A stretch of DNA of 57,016 bases, taken from an uncultured Ureaplasma sp. Lineage in GTDB: Bacteria > Bacillota_I > Bacilli_A > Mycoplasmatales > Mycoplasmoidaceae. Positions 1 through 9,091 of this stretch are shown one piece after another. The notes beneath the pieces are model-generated. The model did not search any database. It was not told where the DNA came from and was given only the letters and a program-made list of their open reading frames with translations. Within the stretch, counting starts at the first letter, position 1. Every line of letters starts with the position of its first letter. The translations under genes and the position numbers were made by a program. The stretch lies in the NCBI GenBank assembly GCA_947039545.1, contig CAMQZA010000003.1, positions 1 to 57,016 of the forward strand, written 5' to 3'.

Positions 1-392
1 ATCAATTTTTTCTTCGATTACTTCATCAATTTTTTCTTCGATTACTTCATCAATTACTTCTTCGATTACTTCATCAATTTTTTCTTCGATTACTTCATCA
101 ATTTTTTCTTCGATTACTTCATCAATTTTTTCTTCAATTACTTCATCAGCTTTTGTTTCAACTGCTTTAGCATTTTTTTCTTTAACTACTTTAGCAGTTT
201 TTGTTTTAATTACTTTTGCAGATTTTGTTTCGATTACTTCATCAATTTTTTCTTCAATTACTTCATCAGCTTTTGGTTCAACTACTTTAGCATTTTTTTC
301 TTTAACTACTTTAGCAGGTTTTGTTTCAATTACTTCATCAACTTTTGTTTCGATTACTTCATCAGCTTTTGGTTCAACTGTTTCACTTGATT
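1..392 (-). repeat. 24-bp tandem repeats encoding the octad DEVIEEKI and variants
   Basis: On the minus strand a 24-nt unit (AT-rich, coding Asp-Glu-Val-Ile-Glu-Glu-Lys-Ile) is tandemly repeated from the window edge to about 150. It then alternates with units rich in Lys, Ala and Val out to about 392. Frame is kept throughout and no stop appears. One unit at about 49-72 has Val in place of the usual Lys. Such arrays can change length by slippage or recombination. Confidence 0.9.
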
Positions 393-1074
393 TTAAAATA
401 GCATCAAGCATTAATGAACCATTATTATCCATTCAATATTTTTTTGATTCAATATTACTAAAAATAGTTGGGTCACTTACAAGTGATATTAAAACTATTT
501 TATTTTTATTAATATATTTTTTTAAAAATTTAATCGCTTTTGATGATGTAATAAGTGGAAAGTTTTCGAAAACAATAATTTGTTTACATTTTAAAACTGC
601 TTCTAGTAATAGAATAATATTTTTCTTATTTTCACTAATTTTATTTTCATTAAATTCATCAGTCTTTTTTTCAATTAATGTTTTGATTTGAAAATTTTCA
701 TAAAAAGAATTCATTCTTTCTTTTGATAATTTTTCATTTCTTTCATTAGCGTTGTTAGCTGCTTCAAGAACATCTTTAATTGTAATATTTGGCATGAACT
801 TAGTGGTAAGTGAAGAAGCATAGTAGATACTATCTTTTAATTCTTTTTCACTAACTTCGATTCCATCTAAAAGAATTGATCCGCTATCAATTGTTTCATT
901 ACCAGTTAAAATCTTAGGAAGTAGATTAACTATTTCTTTGTTTTCTGAACAAATAACTGTTAATTTGTCAAATGGAAAATCAATTGATAAATTATCAAAT
1001 ATAACTTTATCTGTTGATTTATCAGTATGTTTAATATTTTTTATTTCAAATGATTTGATATTACTTGCACTCAT
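1..1074 (-). CDS. Degenerate ABC-type ATPase fused to a repetitive acidic/basic tail (partial; 3' end outside window)
   Basis: The first ~213 residues have the layout of an ABC nucleotide-binding domain: a FDNLSIDFPFDKLTVI opening, a SGSILLDGIEVSE strand, a degenerate signature region and a KQIIVFENFP Walker-B position. The catalytic residues are gone. The Walker A loop reads CSENKEIVN with no GKS/T, Walker B has lost its DE pair, and no LSGGQ is present. A UGA Trp codon at 433-435 joins this domain to a tail made of DEVIEEKI-type octads and related K/A/V blocks, which runs off the window edge. The start at 1074 follows a purine-rich AAAAAGG. It lies downstream of ribF. This is probably a non-catalytic, structural or regulatory protein. 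The ABC fold is an inference from the pattern; the tail is directly visible. Confidence 0.7.
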
Positions 1075-1126
1075 TTCTAGCCTTTTTTCTTTCTCTAATT
1101 AATAATGTCTTTAAATACTATATAAA

Positions 1127-1954
1127 TTATATTTTATTTTTAACAATATCAATATATTTCTTAATTAATTTTTTTAAATCTGGGATTGACTCAGCTTTAA
1201 CAATATCTGCTATTTTGCTATTAAAAATGATTGTTATTTCTTTATCATAGATATTTTCATCAAAATCTAAAATGTGATTTTCTATTCGATAATTATTATC
1301 AACCACTGTTTTTGGCTTACCTATAAAAGTTAATGAGGGGTAATTTTTATCGTTATAAAGTGTTGTTGTGTAATAAACACCATATTTAATATTGATGCAA
1401 TTATTATCTATTTCTAGATTAGCTGTTGGATAAAGAAATTCAGTACCGAATCTATTTCCTTTTTTAACAACATTAGAATATGAATAATTTTTAACTAAAA
1501 GTTTATTAGCATTTTCAATATTGCCATCAATAATTAATTTTTTAATATTAGTAGATGAATGATCTTTTAATAAACTTATGATGTTAACATCAAAATCTTT
1601 TTTCAAATATTCAGCATGTGAATGGTCATTACCAAAATAAAAATTATCACCAACAACAATTTCTTTTGGTGCACTCTTAATTAAAAACTCATCAATAAAT
1701 CTTTGAGCAGAATAATCTTTAAGATCTAAATCAAGACAAATAACTTCTTTGATATTATTTTCTTCTAGAGTTTCTATTCTTTTTTCAAAGCTATAAAGTG
1801 GTTTTGTTTTTGAAAAAATACTCTTAAAAGTTAAAACTACAATTGGATATTTAGCGCTTTCCATTATTTTTAAATGACCAAAATGAAAAGCATCAAAAAA
1901 CCCGATAACTAATGTTTTATCTTTTAAATCAATCATCTCATTATAAATTTTCAT
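1127..1954 (-). CDS. ribF: Bifunctional riboflavin kinase / FMN adenylyltransferase (FAD synthetase)
   Basis: 275 residues. It would convert riboflavin to FMN and then FAD in the cytoplasm. The N-terminal nucleotidyltransferase half has the HxGH-type motif as HFGH (about residues 24-27) and the VVGDNFYFG strand. The C-terminal half has the flavokinase pattern FGTEFLYPTANLEI followed by GVYYTT. Length is close to the family norm. The first codons overlap the 3' end of truB by 14 nt, and truB-ribF adjacency is common in Firmicutes. A later in-frame Met (codon 7) is an alternative start. Confidence 0.93.
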   Translation of the reverse strand: MKIYNEMIDLKDKTLVIGFFDAFHFGHLKIMESAKYPIVVLTFKSIFSKTKPLYSFEKRIETLEENNIKEVICLDLDLKDYSAQRFIDEFLIKSAPKEIVVGDNFYFGNDHSHAEYLKKDFDVNIISLLKDHSSTNIKKLIIDGNIENANKLLVKNYSYSNVVKKGNRFGTEFLYPTANLEIDNNCINIKYGVYYTTTLYNDKNYPSLTFIGKPKTVVDNNYRIENHILDFDENIYDKEITIIFNSKIADIVKAESIPDLKKLIKKYIDIVKNKI

Positions 1955-2585
1955 TAATTAAACTTTCTATCTTAACAGCATCTTCAATTTTAAAATCACC
2001 ACTTCTTGTTCTTATTAAATTAATTAAAGTAGCATATGTATCTAATTTAATTCCAATATCATTACTAAAACTTCTTATATAAAAGCCTTTTGGAACAGTC
2101 ATTCTTATTTCTAAAATATTATCTTTAAAATCTAATATTTCATATTTTATAACTTTCATTGTTCTTGGTTCTATTACAACATCAATGTTTTTTCTAGCAT
2201 AATCATAAAGTGGTTTACCATTCTTTTTGATAGCTGAATAAATTGGAGGGTACTGCTCATGATTATTTAAATAATATTCTAAAATATTTTTTATATTATC
2301 AATCTCAATAATTTTATCACTCCTATTAATAACATCACCTTCTAAATCATAAGTTGTTGTATTAAATCCGAATTCAATTTTTGCAATATATTCTTTTTCA
2401 TCTACTAAAAATTTTGATAATAATTTTGTTCCATTATTAATTCCAAGAACTAAAACACCAGTAGCTAAAGGATCAAGAGTTCCTCCATGTCCTACTTTTT
2501 TTACTTTAAGAATTCCTTTTACTTTTTGAACAACATCATTGCTTGTTCAATTTTTAGGTTTATTAATTATTAAAATTTCTTCCAT
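1941..2585 (-). CDS. truB: tRNA pseudouridine-55 synthase
   Basis: 214 residues with one UGA-encoded Trp near residue 13. TruB isomerises U55 in the T-loop of tRNAs. The N-terminus INKPKNWTSNDVV and the catalytic motif GGTLDPLATGVLVL (nucleophile Asp about residue 38) are clear, followed by the usual NHEQYPPIYSAIKKNGKPLY segment. It lacks most of a C-terminal PUA domain, as expected for small Firmicute-type TruB. The start MEEILIIN fits the family. It sits in an operon with the upstream hypothetical gene (17 nt gap) and overlaps ribF. Confidence 0.94.
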
Positions 2586-2602
2586 GAAAATGTTTTTATC
2601 CT

Positions 2603-3574
2603 TTATTCTTTTTTATTTTTAAACTTATTTCATTCATCAAAATTATTTTTAATTCCAAAACTAATACTATTTAAAAGGTCTTTGTCAAAATTTTCAATTT
2701 CCATATCTTTAATAAAATCAATTGTTTCTTCATCATATTTTCTTTCACTTAAAAGTGAAAGAACCAAATTATTATATTCAGTAATTTTATTAACAATATT
2801 ATATTTTTCAATTAAATCATTAACAATAATAAAATTTTCTTGATTCTCATTTTCAAGTAAATATAAATTAATTAATGTTTGACCAATTCAAAAATAATTT
2901 TCAAAGCAAATAAATATTTCATAAAAGTTAGTAACGTTATTCTCAATACTTTTTATTAAAGAAGTGAAATCAAATTCAAAATTTAAAAAGTTATCATTAA
3001 CTTCATCATGAGATTTAGCATCAATATTATTAATAATATGAGCTTGAGCTTTATCTAATAAAGTTTTTTTAAAGTTAAATAACTTAGAAAATTCAACTAT
3101 ATCTCCTTCTAAATCTTCATTAAATAAAATATCACCATAATGATATTCACCTTTTAATCTAATTAAAAGAATATCTATTGTTAAATCAAGGATAGAAAAA
3201 TATTTTTTAATATCAAAATTATTTTCATTATTAAATATTTCAGGATTAAGAAATTTTTCAAATTTACTAATCTTTTCATTTTGAATTTTATTTAATTCAT
3301 TAATTTTTAAAATACTTGTTGAAATTTTATTCTTATTTAAAACAAAATCAATTGAATCAATAAATTTTTTATCTTCAGAATATATTAAGTCATATCCATT
3401 TAAATAAATAAAAGTTTTAAGTTCATTATTAAAAGTCTTACTACTATAATCACCTAGAAAAAAATCTTTAAATATTTTTTTTAAAATATCATCAATATCT
3501 ATCAAATTTAATTTTTGATACTTATTAATAAGAAGAACATATTCATTATTTGAAATATTATTTATTTTAGACAT
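2603..3574 (-). CDS. Hypothetical protein, 323 aa
   Basis: I do not recognise a family. The reading frame needs UGA as Trp near residue 229 and again near the C-terminus; it ends at a TAA 17 nt before truB. The protein is Asn/Ile/Lys/Asp-rich, with no signal peptide or obvious membrane segment, and appears mainly helical. It is the first gene of a minus-strand group (hypothetical-truB-ribF-ABC-like) and is divergent from the TtcA-like gene. Its composition resembles the DUF3196-type protein at 16534-17295, but I can show no motif that makes them homologous. Confidence 0.75.
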
Positions 3575-3686
3575 TTTTTACTCCGAATCACTCTTTTAAT
3601 AATTAAATAAAATTATCAAAGTAATATAAAATATATTATATAAAATATAAAGAAAAGCATATTAAAAATATGTTAATATTTCATAT

Positions 3687-4481
3687 ATGAGAAAATTAGT
3701 TGGTAACATAATCAAGGCTGATAAAATCTTCAATATGGTTGAAGATGGCGACAGAATATGTATTGGAATTAGTGGTGGTAAAGATTCAATGGCTTTATTA
3801 TTTGCTATGAATTTGTATAAAAATATTTTAGCTAAAGAAAATATTTTTATTGAAGTAATAGGCGTTCATTTAAAAATGAACTTATGTGCTCTTGATTATA
3901 CTGAGATTACTGAATTTTGAAAAAAGAAAAATATTGAGTTTTATATTGAAGATACTCATATGGGAGAAATCCTTAAAAAGAATATGAAAAACAATCGACT
4001 TCAATGTTCACTTTGTTCAAAAATGAAGAAAGCAATTCTAATTGATGCTGCTAGAAAATATAATTGTAATAAGATAGCAATGGGGCATCATGCTGATGAT
4101 GCTATTGAAACAATGTTCTTAAATTTAATTAATGAAGGAAGAATAAGTACGTTCAAACCAAAGATGTATTTAGATAGATCTGAAATTTGATTTATAAGAC
4201 CCTTTATAACTTGCAGAGAAAAAGATATAATAAAAGAAGTAAAACAAACTGATTTACCGATTCTACCTTGTAGTTGTCCAATGGAAGGTTTTACCCAAAG
4301 AGATAAAGTTAAAGATTTTTTACAAAAAGAATTTTATAATGATAAAAAATGAAAAACAGCTTATAAAAGTTTCTATATTAGTTTATTCAATGGAAAAGAA
4401 GCTGATTTATGATTTATTGATGATGATAGAAAAATTATTGATGAAGATATAAGACAAAATGGCATGAAAGGCAAAAAATAA
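3687..4481 (+). CDS. TtcA-family PP-loop tRNA thiolation enzyme (tRNA 2-thiocytidine biosynthesis-like)
   Basis: 264 residues with UGA Trp codons. The PP-loop ATP-binding motif SGGKDS (residues 29-34) is intact. The paired cysteines CSLCSKMKK and the downstream PCSC segment followed by TQRDKVKDFL match the TtcA pattern, in which three Cys bind an iron-sulfur cluster. The MGHHADDAIETM segment is also typical. TtcA thiolates C32 in some tRNAs; the exact substrate here is inferred. TilS is less likely because of the CxxC motif. No clear Shine-Dalgarno precedes the ATG at 3687. The next gene begins 2 nt after the stop. Confidence 0.85.
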
Positions 4482-4483
4482 TT

Positions 4484-4831
4484 ATGAAAAAAATATATGA
4501 TACTATCGATGAAATAATTAATAGAAAATTTAGTTCTAAGAATAATGGATATGATCCTGCTGAAGTTGATAAAACATTAGATGAAATTTTTGATATGTTT
4601 GCTAAATATGAAAATGAAATAAATTTAAAATTTAGTGAATATGATGAAATTTCAAATGAAAATGAAAAACATAAAAAGAAAATCATTGAACTTGAACACC
4701 ATGTTAAAAATTTAAAAGAAGAATTACACTATTTAAATGATTCAGGTGTTGGTTTCCATAAACTAAAAGAAGATATCAATAGTTTAAGAAAACAAGTTGA
4801 TGATAAAGATTTACAGAAAAAAAGAAAATAA
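4484..4831 (+). CDS. DivIVA/GpsB-like coiled-coil protein
   Basis: 115 residues. The segment GYDPAEVDKTLDEIFDMF matches the DivIVA/GpsB N-terminal membrane-binding and dimerisation region, in which a Gly-aromatic pair is followed by an EVD-x-x-LD helix. The remainder is a charged coiled coil (about residues 45-105). In Firmicutes such proteins mark curved membrane or division sites. A role in division or cell polarity is inferred. It lies 2 nt after the TtcA-like gene and 5 nt before acpS. Confidence 0.75.
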   Translation: MKKIYDTIDEIINRKFSSKNNGYDPAEVDKTLDEIFDMFAKYENEINLKFSEYDEISNENEKHKKKIIELEHHVKNLKEELHYLNDSGVGFHKLKEDINSLRKQVDDKDLQKKRK

Positions 4832-4836
4832 GATCA

Positions 4837-5169
4837 ATGATTATTAAACATGGAATAGATATCACTTCTATTAATAGAAGTGAATTTAGAAATGAAAAAT
4901 TATCTGAAAAGTTACTGCATAAAAATGAATTAGATTTATTTTTATTAATTAAAGATGAACATCTAAGAATTAGATTTTTAGCAGCTAGATGAGCTTTAAA
5001 AGAAGCTATCTTTAAATGCTTTGATGGTGAAATAACTTCTTTCAAAGATCTTAATATTGAGAAAACAAAAGCAAACAAACCATTTTGCTTTTTTAATAAT
5101 ATTTATGTCGATCTTTCTCTGTCGTATGAAAATGAATATGTAATGGCTTCTGCTATAAGGATTGAATAA
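4837..5169 (+). CDS. acpS: Holo-[acyl-carrier-protein] synthase
   Basis: 110 residues with one UGA Trp. AcpS transfers 4'-phosphopantetheine from CoA to a Ser of acyl carrier protein. Family hallmarks are GIDITSINR (Mg-binding Asp near residue 8), AARWALKEAIFKCF (the conserved KEA) and a terminal SLSYENEYVMASAI strand. The start was chosen because ATG gives MIIKHGIDI, the expected N-terminus. The stop codon overlaps the start of the next gene as TAATG, implying translational coupling. Confidence 0.92.
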
Positions 5170-5942
5170 TGATTAATATATCTAGTTTAAAAAATGATTT
5201 AATAAAAGGTATTTATAAATCAACAAGAAATGGTTTTAGCAAAGAAATTGTTATAGAGTCTTATAAAATGATTAAAGAAGCTTTAAGCAACTCTAACGTT
5301 AAGATTAAACATGTTTTATTAACTCAAGAACTATATGACAAAGATAAAGGTAAATATAATACTGATTTTTATGAAAAGATAATTATTTGTCCTTATCATG
5401 TTATTGAAAAAATTGCTTTTTCAATAACTCCTCAAGAAATAATAGCTATTGGTGAAGTTAATTTTGAATCTTTTGAAATCAATAATGATCAAAACTATTT
5501 AATTTTAGAAAATATCTCAGACCCTGGTAATTTAGGTAATATTATAAGAACTAGTGTTGGATTCAATGTTAATAAAATTTTTATTTCAAATAATTCTACA
5601 AGTTTATATAATAATAAAACAATTAGAAGTTCAATGGGAGCTTTATTCAAAATAAAAGTTAACTATTTTTCTTCGTTTAGTGAAATTGATAAATTATTAA
5701 AATCAAATAATGTTATTTCAATAGCTAGTTTAGTTAATGAAAAATCTGAAAGTATTGATGATTTTAAAATTGAAAAAAATAAATCATATGCACTTATTTT
5801 AGGTAATGAAACAAATGGAGTTGAATTAAAAACTCAAAAATTAGTTGATAAAAATATTTATATTCCTATTTCAAAAAATATTAATTCTTTAAATGTTAAT
5901 TCTGCTGCTGCTATTTTAATTTATCAACTTTTAAAAAAATAA
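5169..5942 (+). CDS. SpoU/TrmH-family RNA 2'-O-ribose methyltransferase
   Basis: 257 residues. The three SpoU knot motifs are visible: ILENISDPGNLGNIIRTSVGF (motif 1), LILGNETNGV (motif 2) and IPISKNINSLNVNSAAAILIYQL (motif 3). These bind SAM in the trefoil knot, and the Arg of IIRT is the usual catalytic residue. The N-terminal ~100 residues resemble the RNA-binding substrate domain of RlmB/TrmH-like 23S rRNA methylases. I cannot tell rRNA from tRNA as substrate. The start overlaps the acpS stop. Confidence 0.92.
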   Translation: MINISSLKNDLIKGIYKSTRNGFSKEIVIESYKMIKEALSNSNVKIKHVLLTQELYDKDKGKYNTDFYEKIIICPYHVIEKIAFSITPQEIIAIGEVNFESFEINNDQNYLILENISDPGNLGNIIRTSVGFNVNKIFISNNSTSLYNNKTIRSSMGALFKIKVNYFSSFSEIDKLLKSNNVISIASLVNEKSESIDDFKIEKNKSYALILGNETNGVELKTQKLVDKNIYIPISKNINSLNVNSAAAILIYQLLKK

Positions 5943-5978
5943 AAGTATTTTTATTAATTATCAATCTATTTAATTTCT

Positions 5979-5984
5979 AAGGAG
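5979..5984 (+). promoter_or_regulatory. Strong Shine-Dalgarno (AAGGAG) for the small Gly-rich gene pair
   Basis: AAGGAG lies 7 nt before the ATG at 5992. Few genes in this window have so good a match, which suggests high expression of the two small proteins that follow. Confidence 0.75.
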
Positions 5985-5991
5985 ATTAAAA

Positions 5992-6279
5992 ATGAAAAGA
6001 ATAATTAATAAAGAAAATATTTTTGCTGGAGCTGCTGCTAAAAAACCGAAACCACCACCAGCAATGTTTTCACAACAAAAAATGTTAGACACAGCTATTG
6101 CTGGAAGTTTACTTGGAACTGGTATTGATGGGATGATGAACTTGTATGCACAATCTGTATATTATAATAATCAATATGCTCCCGATAGATTAAATCCATA
6201 TACAGGTGGTGCTAATTCATATGCTAGAATTGGCGCTTATAAAGGTAGATCTAATATGGGATTTGGCGGTGTTTACTAA
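5992..6279 (+). CDS. Small Gly/Tyr-rich protein, 95 aa, unknown
   Basis: I do not recognise this protein. It opens with a basic stretch, then GAAAKKPKPPPAMFSQQ, then a short hydrophobic helix MLDTAIAGSLLGTGIDGMM (about residues 30-48), and ends in a Tyr/Asn/Gly-rich tail (NQYAPDRLNPYTGGANSYAR). It is preceded by one of the best ribosome binding sites in the window. Its TAA overlaps the ATG of the following small gene. No signal peptide cleavage site is evident. Its composition suggests a structural or membrane-associated peptide; no function is assigned. Confidence 0.75.
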   Translation: MKRIINKENIFAGAAAKKPKPPPAMFSQQKMLDTAIAGSLLGTGIDGMMNLYAQSVYYNNQYAPDRLNPYTGGANSYARIGAYKGRSNMGFGGVY

Positions 6280-6494
6280 TGATTAAGTTATCAGGTATTG
6301 CTAAAATATTTAAAGGTATGACTCCATTAGGAGCTGCTACAGTTGCTGGATCTGCTTTAAGTATTTTAACTAGTGTTGTTGGTTCAAGTATGAATATTGG
6401 TTATAATTCAAAAATATCTAAAGATGTTTTATATGCTTCTAAAAAAAGAGTTGATACTTATTTTAATCAACAAGGCGAGCAAATGAATCATTAA
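6279..6494 (+). CDS. Small hydrophobic protein, 71 aa, unknown
   Basis: Translationally coupled (TAATG) to the preceding Gly-rich gene. It has a short basic N-terminus (MIKLSGIAKIFKG) and a small-residue hydrophobic segment, PLGAATVAGSALSILTSVVG, at about residues 16-35, with Gly/Ala spacing that would allow helix packing. A polar tail ends in FNQQGEQMNH. Its stop is followed at once by a strong terminator. The two small genes probably encode partner proteins. Family unknown. Confidence 0.72.
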   Translation: MIKLSGIAKIFKGMTPLGAATVAGSALSILTSVVGSSMNIGYNSKISKDVLYASKKRVDTYFNQQGEQMNH

Positions 6495-6501
6495 AAATAG
6501 T

Positions 6502-6537
6502 AAAAAAAAAATAACAGATAATCTGTTATTTTTTTTT
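6502..6537. terminator. Bidirectional Rho-independent terminator
   Basis: A near-perfect inverted repeat built on ATAACAGAT / ATCTGTTAT is flanked by an A-run on the left and a T-run on the right. It lies between convergent genes (the small 71-aa gene on plus, grpE on minus), so it can serve both. Confidence 0.85.
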
Positions 6538-6543
6538 AAAATA

Positions 6544-7962
6544 TTATTCAGCAACCATAACTAATGTATGTTTAATAACTTTACCTTCTTTTTTAAAGCC
6601 TTTCATCATAACTTTAGCAACAGTATCAGGAGGGAAACTAGTTCCTGGCATAAATCCGAAAGCTTCCATTAAATCAGGATCTAACTTATCACCCTCTTTA
6701 ACATCAATAGATTCAACACCTAGTGATATTAATAAATCATAGAACATTTGACTAATCATATCAAATCCACTTAAATAAGATTGAATAGCTGGGTCATCAG
6801 GAGAATTTAAAATAGTTGATTCTAATAATGCAGCTGGTTCTAAGAATTGAAGTACTATATCTTCAAATATTTTTCGTTTAGCTTTTGCAATTTCAGCTTT
6901 TGAAGTTTCTTCAAATTTAACAATTTTTTCTTTAATAGCTTCTTCAATAGCAGAGTTTTTAGAAGATAACATTTCTCTTAATTCTTCATTTTGTCTTGAT
7001 AATTCAGCAGCTTCTTCTCCACTACTAGAATCATTGTTATTTTGAAGTTCTTTAATATTCGCTTGTAATGCTGATATTAATTGTGAATTTTCAGAATTAG
7101 TAGACTCTAAACGTTCTTTATCTTTTTTTACAGCGTCAAGTTCATTACTAGCACCAGCATGAACTTTTAAAAGTTCAATAATACTTTTACTATTTTCTAA
7201 TTGAATATTAGCATTTTCTAATTCTAAATTAGCATCTTCAAGTTCTACTTCTAAAGATTTTATATCATCATTTTGATTAGTATTACTAATACTTTGTTCT
7301 TGTAATTGTTTAAATTTACTTTCTAATTCTTTATTAGCAAGTTCTAATTTTTCATTTTCATCTTTTAAATAATCATCAATAGCATTACCTGAATTAGCTT
7401 TTAGTTGCTTAATCATTTTAACAGATTCAACTAATTTAACCTTGTAAATGTTTTCGTTTTCATCTTTTAATTTGCTGATTTTTTCTTTTTCAAGATTAAC
7501 TTTATCTAATGATATTTTTTGTTTTTCAACATCTTTTAAAGATTTAGCTAAATCTTTAGAAACATCTTTATTTTTTTGTTCAAGATCAAATTTCATTTCT
7601 TCAAAAGTTTTTAATTGTTTTTGTAAAACTTCTTTTTCAGCTATAAGTCTATTAATTTCAAATTGTAAAGAATCATCTCTTTTTTCAATTGCTTTTGAAG
7701 TTGAAGCAGATTTCTTAGGAGTTGTTACTTTTTTAACTGGAGCTTTTTTCTCAGGAATAATAGGAGCACCAATGTTTAAAATACTATCTAATTCATCAAG
7801 AATCGAAGTCATAGCTGATGAATCTTTGTTATCTTCAAAGTCACCTTCACTAGTTCTTTCTACTTTTTTTGATTTTATTGCATCAACTAAATCCATACCT
7901 GTTAATTCATTAGATGTAACAGGATTTTTTCCAGATCTTGTAAGAGTTTTAGGTTTAGCCAT
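6544..7962 (-). CDS. grpE: GrpE nucleotide exchange factor with a very long coiled-coil N-terminal extension
   Basis: 472 residues, against ~170-220 in typical GrpE. The C-terminal ~135 residues align well with Grp[21 protein letters not shown] (long helix), [38 protein letters not shown] and the terminal [12 protein letters not shown]. GrpE releases ADP from DnaK. Residues about 90-330 are a long Glu/Lys/Leu/Asn coiled coil. Residues 1-85 are polar, including an [16 protein letters not shown] stretch. The gene overlaps the end of dnaJ by 8 nt and is last in a DnaJ-like/DnaJ/GrpE group. The extension may be structural; that is inference. Confidence 0.9.
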   Translation of the reverse strand: MAKPKTLTRSGKNPVTSNELTGMDLVDAIKSKKVERTSEGDFEDNKDSSAMTSILDELDSILNIGAPIIPEKKAPVKKVTTPKKSASTSKAIEKRDDSLQFEINRLIAEKEVLQKQLKTFEEMKFDLEQKNKDVSKDLAKSLKDVEKQKISLDKVNLEKEKISKLKDENENIYKVKLVESVKMIKQLKANSGNAIDDYLKDENEKLELANKELESKFKQLQEQSISNTNQNDDIKSLEVELEDANLELENANIQLENSKSIIELLKVHAGASNELDAVKKDKERLESTNSENSQLISALQANIKELQNNNDSSSGEEAAELSRQNEELREMLSSKNSAIEEAIKEKIVKFEETSKAEIAKAKRKIFEDIVLQFLEPAALLESTILNSPDDPAIQSYLSGFDMISQMFYDLLISLGVESIDVKEGDKLDPDLMEAFGFMPGTSFPPDTVAKVMMKGFKKEGKVIKHTLVMVAE

Positions 7963-9070
7963 TGTTTTTAAATTCCTTTAACAATTCAATATTATGTTTA
8001 ATTATCTCATTAGAATCGATATTATTAACTTTTTTTAATATTTCTTTTTCTTGAGAAGTATATTTTCTAGTAACAAATTTAATACTTGAATATAAATTTC
8101 CATTTTTAAACTGGAGCAGTTTATTATTATTGGTTCTAATACCATGATTAGAAAGTTTTATCTTATCTCCATATTGAGTATAAGGAGATAAATTATAATC
8201 AATTAATCCATACGGAGTTGGAATTTCAATTTTTCCACCAAGAATAGCCTTAATAGGATCGACATATATTATATTATATAAATCTAAATTGTGCCGCTGA
8301 TAATTATTACTTGGTTTTACTTCAATTAATATATCAACTTTAACATCATTATTATTATATGAAATAATATCTTCGTTATTAATTCCAGGAGGAATTTTTA
8401 TTGTAATATCTTCATTTTTACTGATTGTTCCTTTACCAGAACAAGTAGAACATTTATTTAAAATTGTTTTTCCTTTACCAGAACATCTATCACATACAAC
8501 TTGTGTTTTTATCATTCCAATTAAAGATTTAACATGTTTAAATAACGAACCATTACCATTACATTGGTTACAAATAATAATATCTTGGGGTGTTTCAGCA
8601 CATGAACCATTACATGTTTCACATTTAGAAACTTTTGTAACATCAATATTTTTTTCACATCCTAAAATAGATTCAGCAAATGTAATTGTTGTTTTTATAA
8701 TATTATTTCTATTTTGTTTTCTATTACCAAAATTAAACATATCAAACATACTTGATGATTCAAAATTATCAAAATTTAAACCTATATTATCAAATAAATC
8801 TTTAAATACATCAAATGATTCAAAATTATTGAATTCAAATCCTTGATTATTTAAACCATCAGTACCAGATCTATCATAAGAATTTCTTGTGTTAGGGTCT
8901 TTTAAAACTTCATAAGCTTCATATATTTCTTGAAATTTTTCAACACTACCTAATTCTTGATTTTTATCAGGATGATATTTCATTGCTAGAGCTCTAAAAG
9001 CCTTTTTAATTTCTTCTAGCGAAGCATCTTTAGAAATACCTAATATTTCATAATAGTCTTTACTATTCAT
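7955..9070 (-). CDS. dnaJ: Chaperone protein DnaJ (Hsp40, type I)
   Basis: 371 residues. J domain with HPD at residues 33-35, then a Phe/Asn/Gly-rich linker with [17 protein letters not shown] in place of a classic G/F region. Four zinc-binding repeats follow: [24 protein letters not shown] and CSTCSGKG; the first ends in Cys where Gly is usual. The C-terminal substrate-binding barrels end with the expected KEILKKVNN. It stimulates DnaK ATPase. The gene lies 21 nt after a second DnaJ-like gene and overlaps grpE. No CIRCE heat-shock operator is seen upstream. Confidence 0.95.
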   Translation of the reverse strand: MNSKDYYEILGISKDASLEEIKKAFRALAMKYHPDKNQELGSVEKFQEIYEAYEVLKDPNTRNSYDRSGTDGLNNQGFEFNNFESFDVFKDLFDNIGLNFDNFESSSMFDMFNFGNRKQNRNNIIKTTITFAESILGCEKNIDVTKVSKCETCNGSCAETPQDIIICNQCNGNGSLFKHVKSLIGMIKTQVVCDRCSGKGKTILNKCSTCSGKGTISKNEDITIKIPPGINNEDIISYNNNDVKVDILIEVKPSNNYQRHNLDLYNIIYVDPIKAILGGKIEIPTPYGLIDYNLSPYTQYGDKIKLSNHGIRTNNNKLLQFKNGNLYSSIKFVTRKYTSQEKEILKKVNNIDSNEIIKHNIELLKEFKNNG

Positions 9071-9091
9071 TATTTTTCCCTTATTAAAAAA

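Noticed and set aside
1-392. CRISPR array at the window start
   Set aside because: The repeats are contiguous 24-bp units without spacers, in phase with a reading frame and coding a peptide repeat. No cas gene is nearby.
7448-7981. 177-codon plus-strand frame opposite grpE
   Set aside because: It is the antisense shadow of a Glu/Lys-rich coiled coil, which yields Ser/Phe-rich strings. It has no ribosome site and no family resemblance. The same applies to the plus-strand frames opposite leuS, lon, tig, rny, fakA and smc.
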